A stretch of 64,000 bases of DNA from Pantoea alhagi (GTDB lineage Bacteria; Pseudomonadota; Gammaproteobacteria; Enterobacterales; Enterobacteriaceae): contig NZ_CP019706.1 of the NCBI RefSeq assembly GCF_002101395.1, positions 2,294,001-2,358,000 on the forward strand. The letters are read 5' to 3'. A program made the position numbers and the translations under genes. Shown one piece after another: positions 50,536-59,377 of the stretch (within the stretch, counting starts at the first letter, position 1; the number at the start of each line of letters is the position of its first letter). Under the pieces are notes generated by a model. The model did not search any database. It saw only the letters and a list, made by a program, of their open reading frames with translations, and was not told where the DNA came from.

Positions 50536-51258
50536 GTGAAACTGAAAGCACTGGCTCTGGCCGCAATAATGGGATTAAGTACCGGGCCGTTAATCGCCCA
50601 GGCGAATGAGCTACCCAACGGGCCGCATGTTGTTACATCAGGACAGGCCAGCGTAGATGCCCGTCCTGATATCGCCACGCTGGCGATAGAAGTTAACGTC
50701 TCCTCCAAGGATGCTGCGGAAGCGAAAAAACAGGCGGACGCTCGCGTGGCGCAATATTTCGATCTGCTAAGTAAAAATGGTATCGAGAAAAAAGATATCG
50801 ATGCGGCGAACCTGCGTACCCAGCCAGAATATGACTACACCAAAGAGGGTAAATCGGTGCTGAAAGGCTACCGTGCAGTACGTCAGGTGCAGGTCACGCT
50901 GCGTCAGCTGGATAAGCTGAACGATTTACTGGATGGCGCGCTGAAGTCAGGGCTGAATGAAATTCGCTCGGTAGAGTTGGGCGTAGCGAATCCGGATGAT
51001 TACAAAGCGAAGGCGCGACAGGCGGCGATTGAAAACGCCACGCAGCAGGCGGCGGCGCTGGCAAAAGGCTTTAACGCTAAGCTGGGCCAGGTTTATAGCG
51101 TGCGCTACCATGTTGCCAACTATCAGCCGATGCCAATTGCGCGTATGTACAAAGCCGCTGAAGCTGCGCCAATGACCTCTGCTCAGCAAACGTATGAGCA
51201 GCAGAGCATTCATTTTGACGATCAGGTTGATGTGGTGTTCGAGCTACAGCGTAACTAG
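50536..51258 (+). CDS. yggE: Periplasmic oxidative stress defence protein YggE (SIMPL domain)
   Basis: A 240-residue exported protein of the SIMPL/DUF541 family. A signal peptide ends at IAQANE (about residue 24). The mature part has HVVTSGQASVDARPDIATLAIEV, LKGYRAVRQVQVTLRQLDKLNDLLDGAL and YSVRYHVANYQP, all as in E. coli YggE, which lowers oxidative stress by an unknown mechanism. The start is GTG at 50536: AAGGAGGA at 50522-50529 lies at ideal distance and the signal peptide begins there, although an open ATG lies nine codons upstream. Confidence 0.92.
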   Translation: MKLKALALAAIMGLSTGPLIAQANELPNGPHVVTSGQASVDARPDIATLAIEVNVSSKDAAEAKKQADARVAQYFDLLSKNGIEKKDIDAANLRTQPEYDYTKEGKSVLKGYRAVRQVQVTLRQLDKLNDLLDGALKSGLNEIRSVELGVANPDDYKAKARQAAIENATQQAAALAKGFNAKLGQVYSVRYHVANYQPMPIARMYKAAEAAPMTSAQQTYEQQSIHFDDQVDVVFELQRN

Positions 51259-51353
51259 TTGAACCCGGCAGAAATGCCGTCTGAATAGCCTAAAGTACTT
51301 CTCACGCCTTAGGTTGCGGAAGCAGGGCGCTTGCGCGGGAAGTGCAGGCCGAT

Positions 51354-51473
51354 GGTAAAGACGCAAAAAACGTCATCCCTGACAGCTCGGCCCGCGCCGT
51401 CCATGGCGCGGGACGCTTTACTCCTCTGCCTGCACACCCCGAGCCTTAGGTTTTGGGAGTTAATGTGCAGGCA
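51354..51473. repeat. Compound palindromic element between yggE and argP
   Basis: Two hairpins lie side by side. The first has CCCGCGCC (51391-51398) pairing with GGCGCGGG (51405-51412), nested inside a GTAAAG/CTTTAC pairing about 51354-51421. The second has TGCCTGCACA (51427-51436) pairing with TGTGCAGGCA (51464-51473), with CCTTAGGTT in its loop; the same CCTTAGGTT occurs at about 51307. Neither hairpin has a T-run. The arrangement looks like a dispersed intergenic repeat, but only one copy is in the window. Confidence 0.5.
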
Positions 51474-51493
51474 AGCATGCCTTTCATCGCGCC

Positions 51494-52408
51494 TTAACCG
51501 CTAAGCGCTTTATCTTCTTCCTGACGCAATACGCGATGGCCATGCGCCAGCAACGCATCGGTGACCTTACGCATCAGGCGGCTTTCCGGCGCGAAGCGGT
51601 GCCAGTAAAGCATCCGGCGCTGATAAAGGCCGGGCGTAAGATCGATTAGCTCACCGCTTGCCAGCTCTCTTTCGATTTGCAGATGTGGGATCATACAGCA
51701 GGTCGAGCCCTGACGTGCCAGCTGCACAAATGCCTCAGACGAATTAACGATATGGCAGGGCACGCTGCCGGGCGATAAATCAAAATTCTGCTGTAAAAAG
51801 GCCTGGTGCATATCATCCAGATGATCAAAGGCCACCGCTGGCGCTTTCAGCAACGCCGAGCGCGTTACGCCATTAGGAAAGTAGCGTGCGGCGAACTCAG
51901 GCGAGCCGACAAACAGGTAATCCAGCGCGCCAAGCCGATCCACTAAACAGCTGGGCAGCGGCTGCGGCTGAATACTCACGGCCCCGACAACCTCACCACG
52001 GCGTAAGCGTTCCTGCGTGCGGGTTTCATCTTCCACCTGTAAATTCAGGCGTACCGGCGAATCGGTTAAAACATCTTTTAGCGCGGGCAGCAGCCAGGTC
52101 GCCAGACTGTCCGCGTTCACCGCCAGCGACAGCAGTAACGGCGTTGTACCGCCGTTTTCATCACCCAGCCACTCATCTTCCAGCAGCTCTACCTGATGCA
52201 GCAAAGCCAGCAGTTTTTGTCCCTGTTCGGTTGGACGGGGCGGAATAGTGCGCACCAGCAAGGGTTGACCGAACATGTTTTCCAGCTGCTTTATACGTTG
52301 TGACACCGCCGACTGGGTGATACACAATTTTTGCGCCGCGCGCTCAAAGCCGCGCTCGCGAATCACAGCGTCCAGAGCCTGAAGCGTTCGATAATCGGGT
52401 CTTTTCAT
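51494..52408 (-). CDS. argP: LysR-type regulator ArgP
   Basis: A 304-residue LysR-family regulator, also called IciA. The helix-turn-helix is in ERGFERAAQKLCITQSAVSQRIKQLENMFGQPLLVR (about residues 18-53), almost identical to E. coli ArgP. The effector domain contains SLAVNADSLATWLLPAL (about 95) and VNSSEAFVQLARQGSTCCMIPHLQ. In E. coli it activates argO when arginine is high and responds to lysine. The frame is open to 52531, but homology sets the start at 52408. It is divergent from rpiA. Confidence 0.95.
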   Translation of the reverse strand: MKRPDYRTLQALDAVIRERGFERAAQKLCITQSAVSQRIKQLENMFGQPLLVRTIPPRPTEQGQKLLALLHQVELLEDEWLGDENGGTTPLLLSLAVNADSLATWLLPALKDVLTDSPVRLNLQVEDETRTQERLRRGEVVGAVSIQPQPLPSCLVDRLGALDYLFVGSPEFAARYFPNGVTRSALLKAPAVAFDHLDDMHQAFLQQNFDLSPGSVPCHIVNSSEAFVQLARQGSTCCMIPHLQIERELASGELIDLTPGLYQRRMLYWHRFAPESRLMRKVTDALLAHGHRVLRQEEDKALSG

Positions 52409-52597
52409 TGTTATTCTGTTCTCCTTCAGGAATGGCGGGACACTATGCCATAAAATTAATACTTTGCGGCTGCGGATAACGGCGACAGTTTGTGGACTGC
52501 TTTGCAAAGCGACAAAACACCGCTTGTCCAACAGGCATTTTAGCCAGAGCTTGTTTTATACTACGCGCACACTATTAGCACAGGTTTTAAACATACC

Positions 52598-53257
52598 ATG
52601 ACGCAGGATGAACTGAAAAAAGCAGTTGGCTGGGCCGCGCTGGATTATGTCACGCCAGGGACCATTGTCGGCGTGGGCACTGGCTCGACCGCCGCCCACT
52701 TTATTGATGCACTCGGCTCGATCAAACACCAAATCGAGGGGGCGGTTTCCAGCTCTGAGGCTTCTACGCTGAAGTTAAAAGGTCTGGGTATTCCGGTATT
52801 CGATCTTAACGAGGTCGACGCTCTGGCGGTATACGTTGACGGCGCTGATGAAATCAACCCGCAGATGCAGATGATCAAGGGCGGCGGCGCGGCGCTGACG
52901 CGTGAGAAAATCATCGCGGCGGTCGCGGATAAGTTTATCTGCATCGCTGATGCGTCAAAGCAGGTTGATGTGCTGGGCGCTTTCCCGCTGCCGGTGGAGG
53001 TGATCCCTATGGCGCGTTCTTATGTGGCGCGTGAACTGGTGAAGCTGGGCGGCCTGCCGGAATATCGTCAGCAGGTGGTAACCGATAATGGCAACATTAT
53101 TCTCGACGTACATAATCTCAGCATTGTTAACCCGACCGAGCTGGAACGCGCCATTAATGCGTTGCCTGGCGTAGTGACGGTAGGGCTTTTTGCCGCACGC
53201 GGCGCCGATGTGGCACTGATCGGCGGCCCTGATGGGGTAAAAACCATTACCAAATGA
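52598..53257 (+). CDS. rpiA: Ribose-5-phosphate isomerase A
   Basis: A 219-residue enzyme interconverting ribose 5-phosphate and ribulose 5-phosphate. It has the phosphate-binding VGVGTGSTAAHFIDALG (about residues 24-40), VDGADEINPQMQMIKGGGAALTREKI with the catalytic Asp and Glu region (about 81-106) and KQVDVLGAFPLPVEVIPMA (about 121). Length equals E. coli RpiA. It is divergent from argP with a 189-base shared promoter region. Confidence 0.96.
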   Translation: MTQDELKKAVGWAALDYVTPGTIVGVGTGSTAAHFIDALGSIKHQIEGAVSSSEASTLKLKGLGIPVFDLNEVDALAVYVDGADEINPQMQMIKGGGAALTREKIIAAVADKFICIADASKQVDVLGAFPLPVEVIPMARSYVARELVKLGGLPEYRQQVVTDNGNIILDVHNLSIVNPTELERAINALPGVVTVGLFAARGADVALIGGPDGVKTITK

Positions 53258-53272
53258 TCTGACCGGCGCGTC

Positions 53273-53302
53273 TGCCGCGCCGGTTATTTCTTACTGAAAA
53301 AC
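53273..53302 (+). terminator. Terminator of rpiA
   Basis: CCGGCGCG (53273-53280) pairs with CGCGCCGG (53286-53293) around TCTGC, followed by TTATTTCTT. It lies 15 bases after the rpiA stop. Confidence 0.75.
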
Positions 53303-53327
53303 ATCTTTTCTACGGATAGCCTAATTT

Positions 53328-53343
53328 GGTGACTTATGTCACA
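53328..53343. promoter_or_regulatory. CRP-like site upstream of serA
   Basis: GGTGA-CTTATG-TCACA matches nine of ten conserved CRP positions. It lies about 200 bases upstream of serA, whose E. coli promoter is controlled by CRP and Lrp. Confidence 0.55.
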
Positions 53344-53539
53344 TAACGGGTGCCTGCAACGCTATCGTTCTGCCAGTGACGCGCTTCCCATCATAATCTG
53401 TTGAATCCGCCCTAATCCACATTTACCCATGCTAAGCGACAGGCAATCGTTTGTATTGCCGTGCGCGTAAATTTTGATATTTTGGCAGAAGGCTGGCTTA
53501 TTACAGCCTCTTCTGAAGTCTGCAAAATAGGGTCGGGAA

Positions 53540-54778
53540 ATGGCAAAAGTATCGCTGGAGAAAGACAAAATTAAGTTTCTGCTGGTGGAAGGCGTTCACC
53601 AAAGCGCGCTGGATAATTTGCGTGCGGCAGGTTACACCAATATTGAATATCACAAAGGCGCGCTGGATAGTGAAGCGCTGAAAGCCTCCATTCGCGATGC
53701 GCACTTTATCGGTATTCGTTCCCGTACTCAGCTGACTGAAGAGATTTTTGCCGCAGCTGAAAAGCTGGTGGCCGTAGGCTGCTTCTGTATCGGCACCAAT
53801 CAGGTGGATTTAGACGCGGCGGCAAAACGCGGTGTGCCGGTGTTCAATGCGCCGTTCTCGAATACGCGTTCAGTGGCGGAGCTGGTTATCGGGGAGATGC
53901 TGCTGCTGATGCGCGGTATCCCAGAGGCGAATGCCAAAGCCCATCGCGGCATCTGGAATAAACAGGCCGCCGGTTCGTATGAGGCACGCGGTAAGAAACT
54001 GGGTATTATTGGCTACGGTCATATCGGCATGCAGCTGGGCGTGCTGGCGGAAAGCCTGGGCATGCATGTCTTTTTCTATGATATCGAGAACAAGCTGCCG
54101 CTGGGCAATGCCACGCAGGTCACGCATCTTTCCGACTTGTTGAATATGAGCGATGTTGTCAGCCTGCACGTGCCGGAAACCTCCTCTACCCAAAATATGA
54201 TGGGAGCAGAGGAGCTGGCCTTGATGAAGCCCGGCTCGCTGCTGATTAACGCCTCGCGCGGAACGGTGGTGGATATTCCCGCGCTCTGCCAGGTGCTGGC
54301 GAATAAACATCTGTCCGGTGCGGCTATCGATGTCTTTCCTGAAGAGCCAGCGACCAACAGCGATCCGTTTAACTCCCCGTTGTGCGAATTCGACAACGTG
54401 ATCCTGACGCCGCATATCGGCGGCTCAACGCAGGAAGCGCAGGAGAATATCGGCATTGAAGTCGCTGGCAAGCTGGCGAAATATTCTGATAACGGCTCTA
54501 CGCTCTCTGCCGTTAACTTCCCGGAAGTTTCACTGCCTACGCATGGCGCACATGTGAGCCGTCTGCTGCATATCCATGAAAACCGTCCTGGAGTGCTGAC
54601 CGCCATTAACCAGATTTTCGCTGAGCAGGGGATCAATATCTCTGCACAGTACCTGCAAACCACGCCGATGATGGGCTATGTGGTTATCGATATTGATGCA
54701 GAACTGGATGTGGCGCATAAGGCGCTGACGCTGATGAAAGCGATTCCGGGCACGATGCGCGCGCGCCTGCTTTACTGA
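53540..54778 (+). CDS. serA: D-3-phosphoglycerate dehydrogenase
   Basis: A 412-residue NAD-dependent enzyme that starts serine synthesis from 3-phosphoglycerate. It has VGCFCIGTNQVDLDAAAKRG (about residues 80-99), the dinucleotide motif LGIIGYGHIGMQLGVLAESLGM (about 154-175), INASRGTVVDIPAL (about 235) and LTPHIGGSTQEAQENIG (about 287). The C-terminal ACT domain (about 335-412) binds serine for feedback inhibition and begins HIHENRPGVLT. The linker before the ACT domain reads LPTHGAHVSRLLHIHEN, two residues longer than in E. coli. Serine from SerA supplies the glycine used by gcvTHP. Confidence 0.96.
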   Translation: MAKVSLEKDKIKFLLVEGVHQSALDNLRAAGYTNIEYHKGALDSEALKASIRDAHFIGIRSRTQLTEEIFAAAEKLVAVGCFCIGTNQVDLDAAAKRGVPVFNAPFSNTRSVAELVIGEMLLLMRGIPEANAKAHRGIWNKQAAGSYEARGKKLGIIGYGHIGMQLGVLAESLGMHVFFYDIENKLPLGNATQVTHLSDLLNMSDVVSLHVPETSSTQNMMGAEELALMKPGSLLINASRGTVVDIPALCQVLANKHLSGAAIDVFPEEPATNSDPFNSPLCEFDNVILTPHIGGSTQEAQENIGIEVAGKLAKYSDNGSTLSAVNFPEVSLPTHGAHVSRLLHIHENRPGVLTAINQIFAEQGINISAQYLQTTPMMGYVVIDIDAELDVAHKALTLMKAIPGTMRARLLY

Positions 54779-54800
54779 TTACCCGCGTTTATCTCTGCCG

Positions 54801-54830
54801 ACGCCGCCTTGATTTTCAGGCGGCGTTTTA
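54801..54830 (+). terminator. Terminator of serA
   Basis: ACGCCGCC (54801-54808) pairs with GGCGGCGT (54819-54826) around a ten-base loop, followed by TTTA. It overlaps the end of the convergent fau gene, so it also bounds that transcript. Confidence 0.75.
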
Positions 54831-55418
54831 CGTTTCCCACTGCCACAGACGGGAAGGGGTTAAAATCGCCGGTAACGGGATATCCCAGGCTTCGGCAGGC
54901 AGCGTATCCACCTGCTGACAGTCGTGCGCCAGACCGATGGGAAGAAAACGATGGTTGCGCCAGTGCTGCAGGGTGCGATCGTAAAACCCGCCACCCATTC
55001 CCAGACGCTGTCCCTGTTTATCAAACGCCACCAGCGGTACAAACATCACGTCCAGCCGGTCGAGCGGAATAATATGCCGTACGTCCAGCGGTGGCTCCGG
55101 AATGCGTAGCCGATTGGGGATCAGTATTGTTTCCGGCGTATAGTGAATAAACAGCAGGTTTCCCGGCGAGAAAGGGTGCAACACCGGCAGATAAACCTGC
55201 TTGTGCTGCTGCCAGAGTCGGGCAATCAGCGGACAGGTATTGAGCTCGCCATCAACCGACAGAAACAGCGCGATATGCTGCGCCCGATCCACCGACGCTA
55301 CGTTTAATGCATGTTCAGCAACGCTATTTGCCGCGTGCGTTTGCTGCTCTGCGCTGAGTCCACGCCGTAAATGGCGTACATGCGTACGTATAGCTTGTCG
55401 TTCAAGAGATAAAGACAT
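54828..55418 (-). CDS. fau: 5-formyltetrahydrofolate cyclo-ligase
   Basis: A 196-residue ATP-dependent enzyme converting 5-formyl-THF to 5,10-methenyl-THF; it was formerly ygfA. It begins with the basic RQAIRTHVRHLRRGLS. HIALFLSVDGELNTCPLIARLW spans about residues 48-69, and the nucleotide-binding FDKQGQRLGMGGGFYDRTL lies near 134-152. It is encoded just downstream of 6S RNA, as in E. coli, where both come from one primary transcript. Confidence 0.93.
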   Translation of the reverse strand: MSLSLERQAIRTHVRHLRRGLSAEQQTHAANSVAEHALNVASVDRAQHIALFLSVDGELNTCPLIARLWQQHKQVYLPVLHPFSPGNLLFIHYTPETILIPNRLRIPEPPLDVRHIIPLDRLDVMFVPLVAFDKQGQRLGMGGGFYDRTLQHWRNHRFLPIGLAHDCQQVDTLPAEAWDIPLPAILTPSRLWQWET

Positions 55419-55515
55419 AGGGGTGCCTGCGCCAGCGGGGAATGCTGCGAATATAGCACAGAGAAGACAAAGAATTTACAGGCGAACGCAAGGCGTTACT
55501 GCTGAGGTAAAGAAA

Positions 55516-55699
55516 GGAATCTCCGAGATGCCGCCGTAGGCTGTAACCCTTGAACCCTTGGTTCAAGGTGAATGTGTCGTCGTAACCATTAGGCTTCCCG
55601 GACGGACCGGGCATGCACACAGGCTGCGGAGCGCCACACTCTGTGGTTTTGAAATATCGGCTCAGGGGACTGGCCCACTTGCAAACATCTCAGAGAAAT
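55516..55699 (-). ncRNA. ssrS: 6S RNA
   Basis: On the minus strand the 184-base sequence starts ATTTCTCTGAGATGTTTGCA and ends CATCTCGGAGATTCC, matching E. coli 6S RNA along its length. Conserved blocks include GGGCCAGTCCCCTGAGCCG, GTGGCGCTCC and CCTTGAACCAAGGGTTCAAG. The two ends pair to form the closing stem, and the large central bubble mimics an open promoter that binds the sigma-70 RNA polymerase in stationary phase. It lies between zapA and fau, as in other Enterobacterales. Confidence 0.96.
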
Positions 55700-55739
55700 T
55701 GTACTTCACCGCCACTGTATCACAGCAGGCCGTAAAGTG

Positions 55740-56069
55740 TTATTCGAACTTCGCACCCTGGCGTTCAGTTATGCGACCTTGTTCAAGCAACGCTTGTTCA
55801 ATGGTCTGTTGCAGCATTCGAATGCGTTGTTCCATGTTAGCAGCATAGTCCCGGGTTTTCCCCTTTTCCTGCGCCAGCTCATGGCAAATGTTCAACGCAG
55901 CGATGAACACCAGCTGCTCTGTATTTGTGACTCTAGTGCGAACTTTCAGATCTTGCAACCGCTGATTAAGATCTTCCGCCGCCGCGTTCAGCGCATCTTG
56001 CTGTTCAGGCGGACAATTCACGCGTAACGAACGTCCAAAAATCTGAATATCTACCGGTTGTGCAGACAT
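55740..56069 (-). CDS. zapA: Cell division protein ZapA
   Basis: A 109-residue FtsZ-ring stabilising protein. It begins MSAQPVDIQIFGRSLRVNCPPEQQ, and has the FtsZ-binding head (about residues 1-55) with LVFIAALNICHELAQEKGK leading into a C-terminal coiled coil (about 70-105). Length equals E. coli ZapA. It is divergent from ygfB and followed by ssrS. Confidence 0.96.
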   Translation of the reverse strand: MSAQPVDIQIFGRSLRVNCPPEQQDALNAAAEDLNQRLQDLKVRTRVTNTEQLVFIAALNICHELAQEKGKTRDYAANMEQRIRMLQQTIEQALLEQGRITERQGAKFE

Positions 56070-56237
56070 GCCACCTTCCTGACTGATTACTGCGCCCGCA
56101 TCGTTCTGAACCTGCTCCGGCTCAGAAGGGGCGCCACTATATCTACCCTTGCGTGAAGAAACAAGCCCTTTCTGGAAACCTCAAGGCACCTGGTGGTAGC
56201 ATAACACGAACTTACTCCGCCAACGATGATAATGCAT

Positions 56238-56819
56238 ATGTCTACAGATAACACACAGCCGGGCTATCAGGCGCTGGCATCCCTCCTGACCCAACAGGGG
56301 GTGGGAATGACGCCGGCTGAAATGCACGGCTTGATCAGCGGCATTGTCTGCGGTGGCAATAAAGATCACAGCTGGAAAGCGCTGGTGCACGATCTTGCCA
56401 ACGAAGGATTAGCCTTCTCACAATCGCTCTCGCAGCCGCTGCAGGCGCTGCATGCACATATTCAGGATACGCTGGAAGAAGAGGGCTTTCTGTTTCAGCT
56501 GATGCTGCCCGATGAAGACGAAAGCAGCGTCTTTGAGCGCGCGGATGGGTTAGCCGGCTGGGTTAACCATTTTCTGTTAGGGCTGGGCGTAACGCAGCCT
56601 AAACTGGATAAAGTCAAAGGCGAAGCGGGCGAAGCCATCGACGATCTGCGCACCATTGCGCAGCTTGGCTATGATGAAGAGGACGACCAGGAAGAGCTGG
56701 AGCAGTCAATGGAAGAGGTTATTGAGTATGTGCGTGTAGCCGCCTTGCTGTGCTATGAAACCTTTAATCCGCCGATGCCGCCGGGCGCGCCGGAAGAGAA
56801 AAAGGTTACGCTGCACTGA
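56238..56819 (+). CDS. ygfB: UPF0149 family protein YgfB
   Basis: A 193-residue acidic cytosolic protein of the UPF0149 family. It contains TPAEMHGLISGIVCGG (about residues 26-41), FERADGLAGWVNHFLLGLGVTQPKLDKV (about 101-128), and ends in VEYVRVAALLCYE-like sequence and VTLH as in E. coli. The function in E. coli is unknown; the Pseudomonas homologue affects ampDh3 expression. ATGs at 56226, 56232 and 56238 are in frame, with no strong ribosome binding site; homology favours 56238. It opens the ygfB-pepP-ubiH-ubiI operon. Confidence 0.92.
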   Translation: MSTDNTQPGYQALASLLTQQGVGMTPAEMHGLISGIVCGGNKDHSWKALVHDLANEGLAFSQSLSQPLQALHAHIQDTLEEEGFLFQLMLPDEDESSVFERADGLAGWVNHFLLGLGVTQPKLDKVKGEAGEAIDDLRTIAQLGYDEEDDQEELEQSMEEVIEYVRVAALLCYETFNPPMPPGAPEEKKVTLH

Positions 56820-56866
56820 CTGTTTGCTATCGCCGCGCGGCGGCCTAACTCAGGGAGAAGATACGG

Positions 56867-58189
56867 ATGATTACGCTGGATACTTTTTTGCAGCGCCGTC
56901 AGGCGCTGTTGTCGCGTATGGCTGTAGGCAGCGCGGCGTTAATTTTTGCGGCGCCGGAAGTGACGCGCAGCGCGGATAGCGAATATCCTTTCCGCCAGCA
57001 TAGCGATTTCTGGTATTTCACCGGCTTCAACGAGCCCGAAGCGCTGCTGCTGTTGATTAAAAGCAGTGAAACCCACAACCACAGCGTGCTGTTTAACCGC
57101 GTACGCGATAAGCAGGCGGAAATCTGGTTCGGTCGCCGTTTGGGGCAGGATGCTGCGCCGGAAAAGCTGGGCGTGGATCGCGCGCTGCCCTGGGATACGC
57201 TGGACGAACAGCTTCATCAGCTGCTGAACGGGCTGGAAGTGGTTTACCATGCGCAGGGCGAATATGAGTTTGCCGATCGTATCCTGTTCAGCGCGTTAGA
57301 AAAGCTGCGTCGCGGTTTCCGGCAAAATCTGCAGGCACCGAATACGCTAACTGACTGGCGGCCCTGGGTGCATGAGATGCGCCTGTTTAAAGCACCGGAA
57401 GAGCTGGACATATTACGCCGCGCCGGAAAAATCAGTGCGATGGCGCATACGCGTGCCATGCAGGCCTGTCGGCCCGGTATGTTTGAATATCAACTGGCGG
57501 GTGAAATTCATCATGAGTTTACCCGTCACGGCGCACGACATCCTTCTTACAACACCATTGTTGGCGGCGGCGAAAATGCCTGCATTCTGCACTACACCGA
57601 AAACGAGAGCGCGCTACGCGATGGCGACCTGGTGCTGATCGATGCCGGCTGTGAGCTGCACGGTTATGCAGGCGATATTACCCGCACCTTCCCGGTTAAC
57701 GGCAGATTCACTGCGCCGCAGCGGGCGATCTATAACATTGTGCTGGCTTCGCTGTACAAAGCGCTGTCGCTGTTTCGTCCCGGCACCAGCATTCGTGAGG
57801 TGAACCAGGAGGTGGTGCGGGTCATGGTTACCGGGCTGGTGGAGCTGGGCGTGATGAAAGGTGATGTGGAATTGCTGATCGCTGAAAACACCCATCGACA
57901 GTTCTTTATGCACGGTCTGAGCCACTGGCTGGGGCTGGATGTACATGATGTCGGTGATTACGGCACGCCGGATCGCGGACGTATTCTGGAGCCGGGTATG
58001 GTGCTTACCGTTGAGCCGGGGCTTTATATCGCGCCGGATGCGGATGTACCGGCTGAATATCGCGGCATCGGCATTCGTATTGAAGATGACATCGTGATTA
58101 CCGAACAGGGAAATGAAAATCTTACCGATAGCGTGGTGAAAGATGTTGATGCTATCGAAGCGCTGATGGCGGCAGCGCAGCAGGCATGA
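56867..58189 (+). CDS. pepP: Xaa-Pro aminopeptidase
   Basis: A 440-residue manganese metallopeptidase that removes N-terminal residues preceding proline. An N-terminal domain (about residues 1-170) contains DSEYPFRQHSDFWYFTGFNEPEA. The pita-bread catalytic domain has metal ligands in LIDAGCELHGYAGDITRTFPVNG (about 255-277), MHGLSHWLGLDVHDVG (about 346), TVEPGLYIAPDA (about 378) and GIRIEDDIVIT (about 402). The stop overlaps the ubiH start by four bases (ATGA). Confidence 0.96.
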   Translation: MITLDTFLQRRQALLSRMAVGSAALIFAAPEVTRSADSEYPFRQHSDFWYFTGFNEPEALLLLIKSSETHNHSVLFNRVRDKQAEIWFGRRLGQDAAPEKLGVDRALPWDTLDEQLHQLLNGLEVVYHAQGEYEFADRILFSALEKLRRGFRQNLQAPNTLTDWRPWVHEMRLFKAPEELDILRRAGKISAMAHTRAMQACRPGMFEYQLAGEIHHEFTRHGARHPSYNTIVGGGENACILHYTENESALRDGDLVLIDAGCELHGYAGDITRTFPVNGRFTAPQRAIYNIVLASLYKALSLFRPGTSIREVNQEVVRVMVTGLVELGVMKGDVELLIAENTHRQFFMHGLSHWLGLDVHDVGDYGTPDRGRILEPGMVLTVEPGLYIAPDADVPAEYRGIGIRIEDDIVITEQGNENLTDSVVKDVDAIEALMAAAQQA

Positions 58190-59364
58190 GCGTGATCATT
58201 GCCGGTGGCGGCATGACCGGCGCAACGCTGGCGCTGGCGCTTTCGCATCTGACGCAGGGAAAGATGCCGGTTACGCTAATTGAAGCAATTGCACCGGGAG
58301 AACGCGCCCATCCGGGCTATGACGGACGCGCGATTGCGCTGGCGGCAGGAACCTGTCAGCAGCTGGCGGCCATTAATCTCTGGCCCGCGCTTGCCGGATG
58401 CGCAACGCCAATCACCCATGTTCACGTTAGCGATCGCGGTCACGCCGGGTTTGTAAACATCGATGCCGCTGACTATGGCGTTAACGCTTTGGGCAATGTG
58501 GTTGAGCTGCATGAAGTGGGAAACCGGTTATATCAGCGGTTACGCAAGGCTCCCGGCGTGACGCTGCGTTGCCCGGAGCAGGTAAGCCGCGTTGAACAGC
58601 ATCAGGATCATATCAATGTTACCCTGACCAGCGGAGAGCAGCTGCAGGGGCGTTTACTGGTCGCGGCGGATGGTTCCAGTTCACGCGTTGCTGCCGCCTG
58701 CGGCGTTCAGTGGCAGCGGAGTGACTATCAACAAATTGCCGTTATCGCCAACGTGACGACGCAAATTGCTCATCAGGGACGCGCCTTTGAGCGTTTTACT
58801 GAACATGGCCCGCTGGCCTTGCTGCCGATGTCGCATGGCCGCAGTTCGCTAGTCTGGTGCCACCCGCCAGCAGCGCAATCCCGTATCGATAGCTGGAGCG
58901 ACACCGAGTTTTTAGCTGAACTTCAGCAGGCGTTTGGCTGGCGGCTGGGACGTTTTACCCATGCAGGACAGCGCTCCAGCTACCCGCTGGCGCTGCAAAG
59001 CGCCAGCCAGACGGTGGCGCATCGACTGGCGCTGGTGGGCAATGCGGCACAGACGTTACATCCGATTGCCGGACAGGGATTTAACCTTGGCATACGTGAC
59101 GTAATGTCGCTGGCTGAAACGCTGGCGGCAGCGCAACGCCAGCAGGAAGACCCGGGCAGCTTTGCTGTACTACAGCGTTATCGTCAACGGCGAGAGGCGG
59201 ATCGCGCCGCCACTATCGGCATTACCGATGGGCTGGTGCGGCTGTTTGCTAATCGCTATCTGCCGCTGGTGGCAGGACGTAATCTTGGCCTGATGACAAT
59301 GGACAATTTACCCTGGCTGCGCAACCGCCTGGCGGAGCGTACGCTTGGCTGGGTAACGCGCTGA
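58186..59364 (+). CDS. ubiH: 2-octaprenyl-6-methoxyphenol hydroxylase
   Basis: A 392-residue FAD-dependent monooxygenase of ubiquinone synthesis, acting on the aromatic ring. The N-terminal dinucleotide motif is VIIAGGGMTGATLALAL (residues 3-19). VAADGSSSRVA (about 163) is the DG motif. The second FAD motif LVGNAAQTLHPIAGQGFNLG (about 284) has Asn where most paralogues have Asp, as in E. coli UbiH. Translationally coupled to pepP, and ubiI follows after 13 bases. Confidence 0.95.
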   Translation: MSVIIAGGGMTGATLALALSHLTQGKMPVTLIEAIAPGERAHPGYDGRAIALAAGTCQQLAAINLWPALAGCATPITHVHVSDRGHAGFVNIDAADYGVNALGNVVELHEVGNRLYQRLRKAPGVTLRCPEQVSRVEQHQDHINVTLTSGEQLQGRLLVAADGSSSRVAAACGVQWQRSDYQQIAVIANVTTQIAHQGRAFERFTEHGPLALLPMSHGRSSLVWCHPPAAQSRIDSWSDTEFLAELQQAFGWRLGRFTHAGQRSSYPLALQSASQTVAHRLALVGNAAQTLHPIAGQGFNLGIRDVMSLAETLAAAQRQQEDPGSFAVLQRYRQRREADRAATIGITDGLVRLFANRYLPLVAGRNLGLMTMDNLPWLRNRLAERTLGWVTR

Positions 59365-59377
59365 AAAGAGGATTTCA

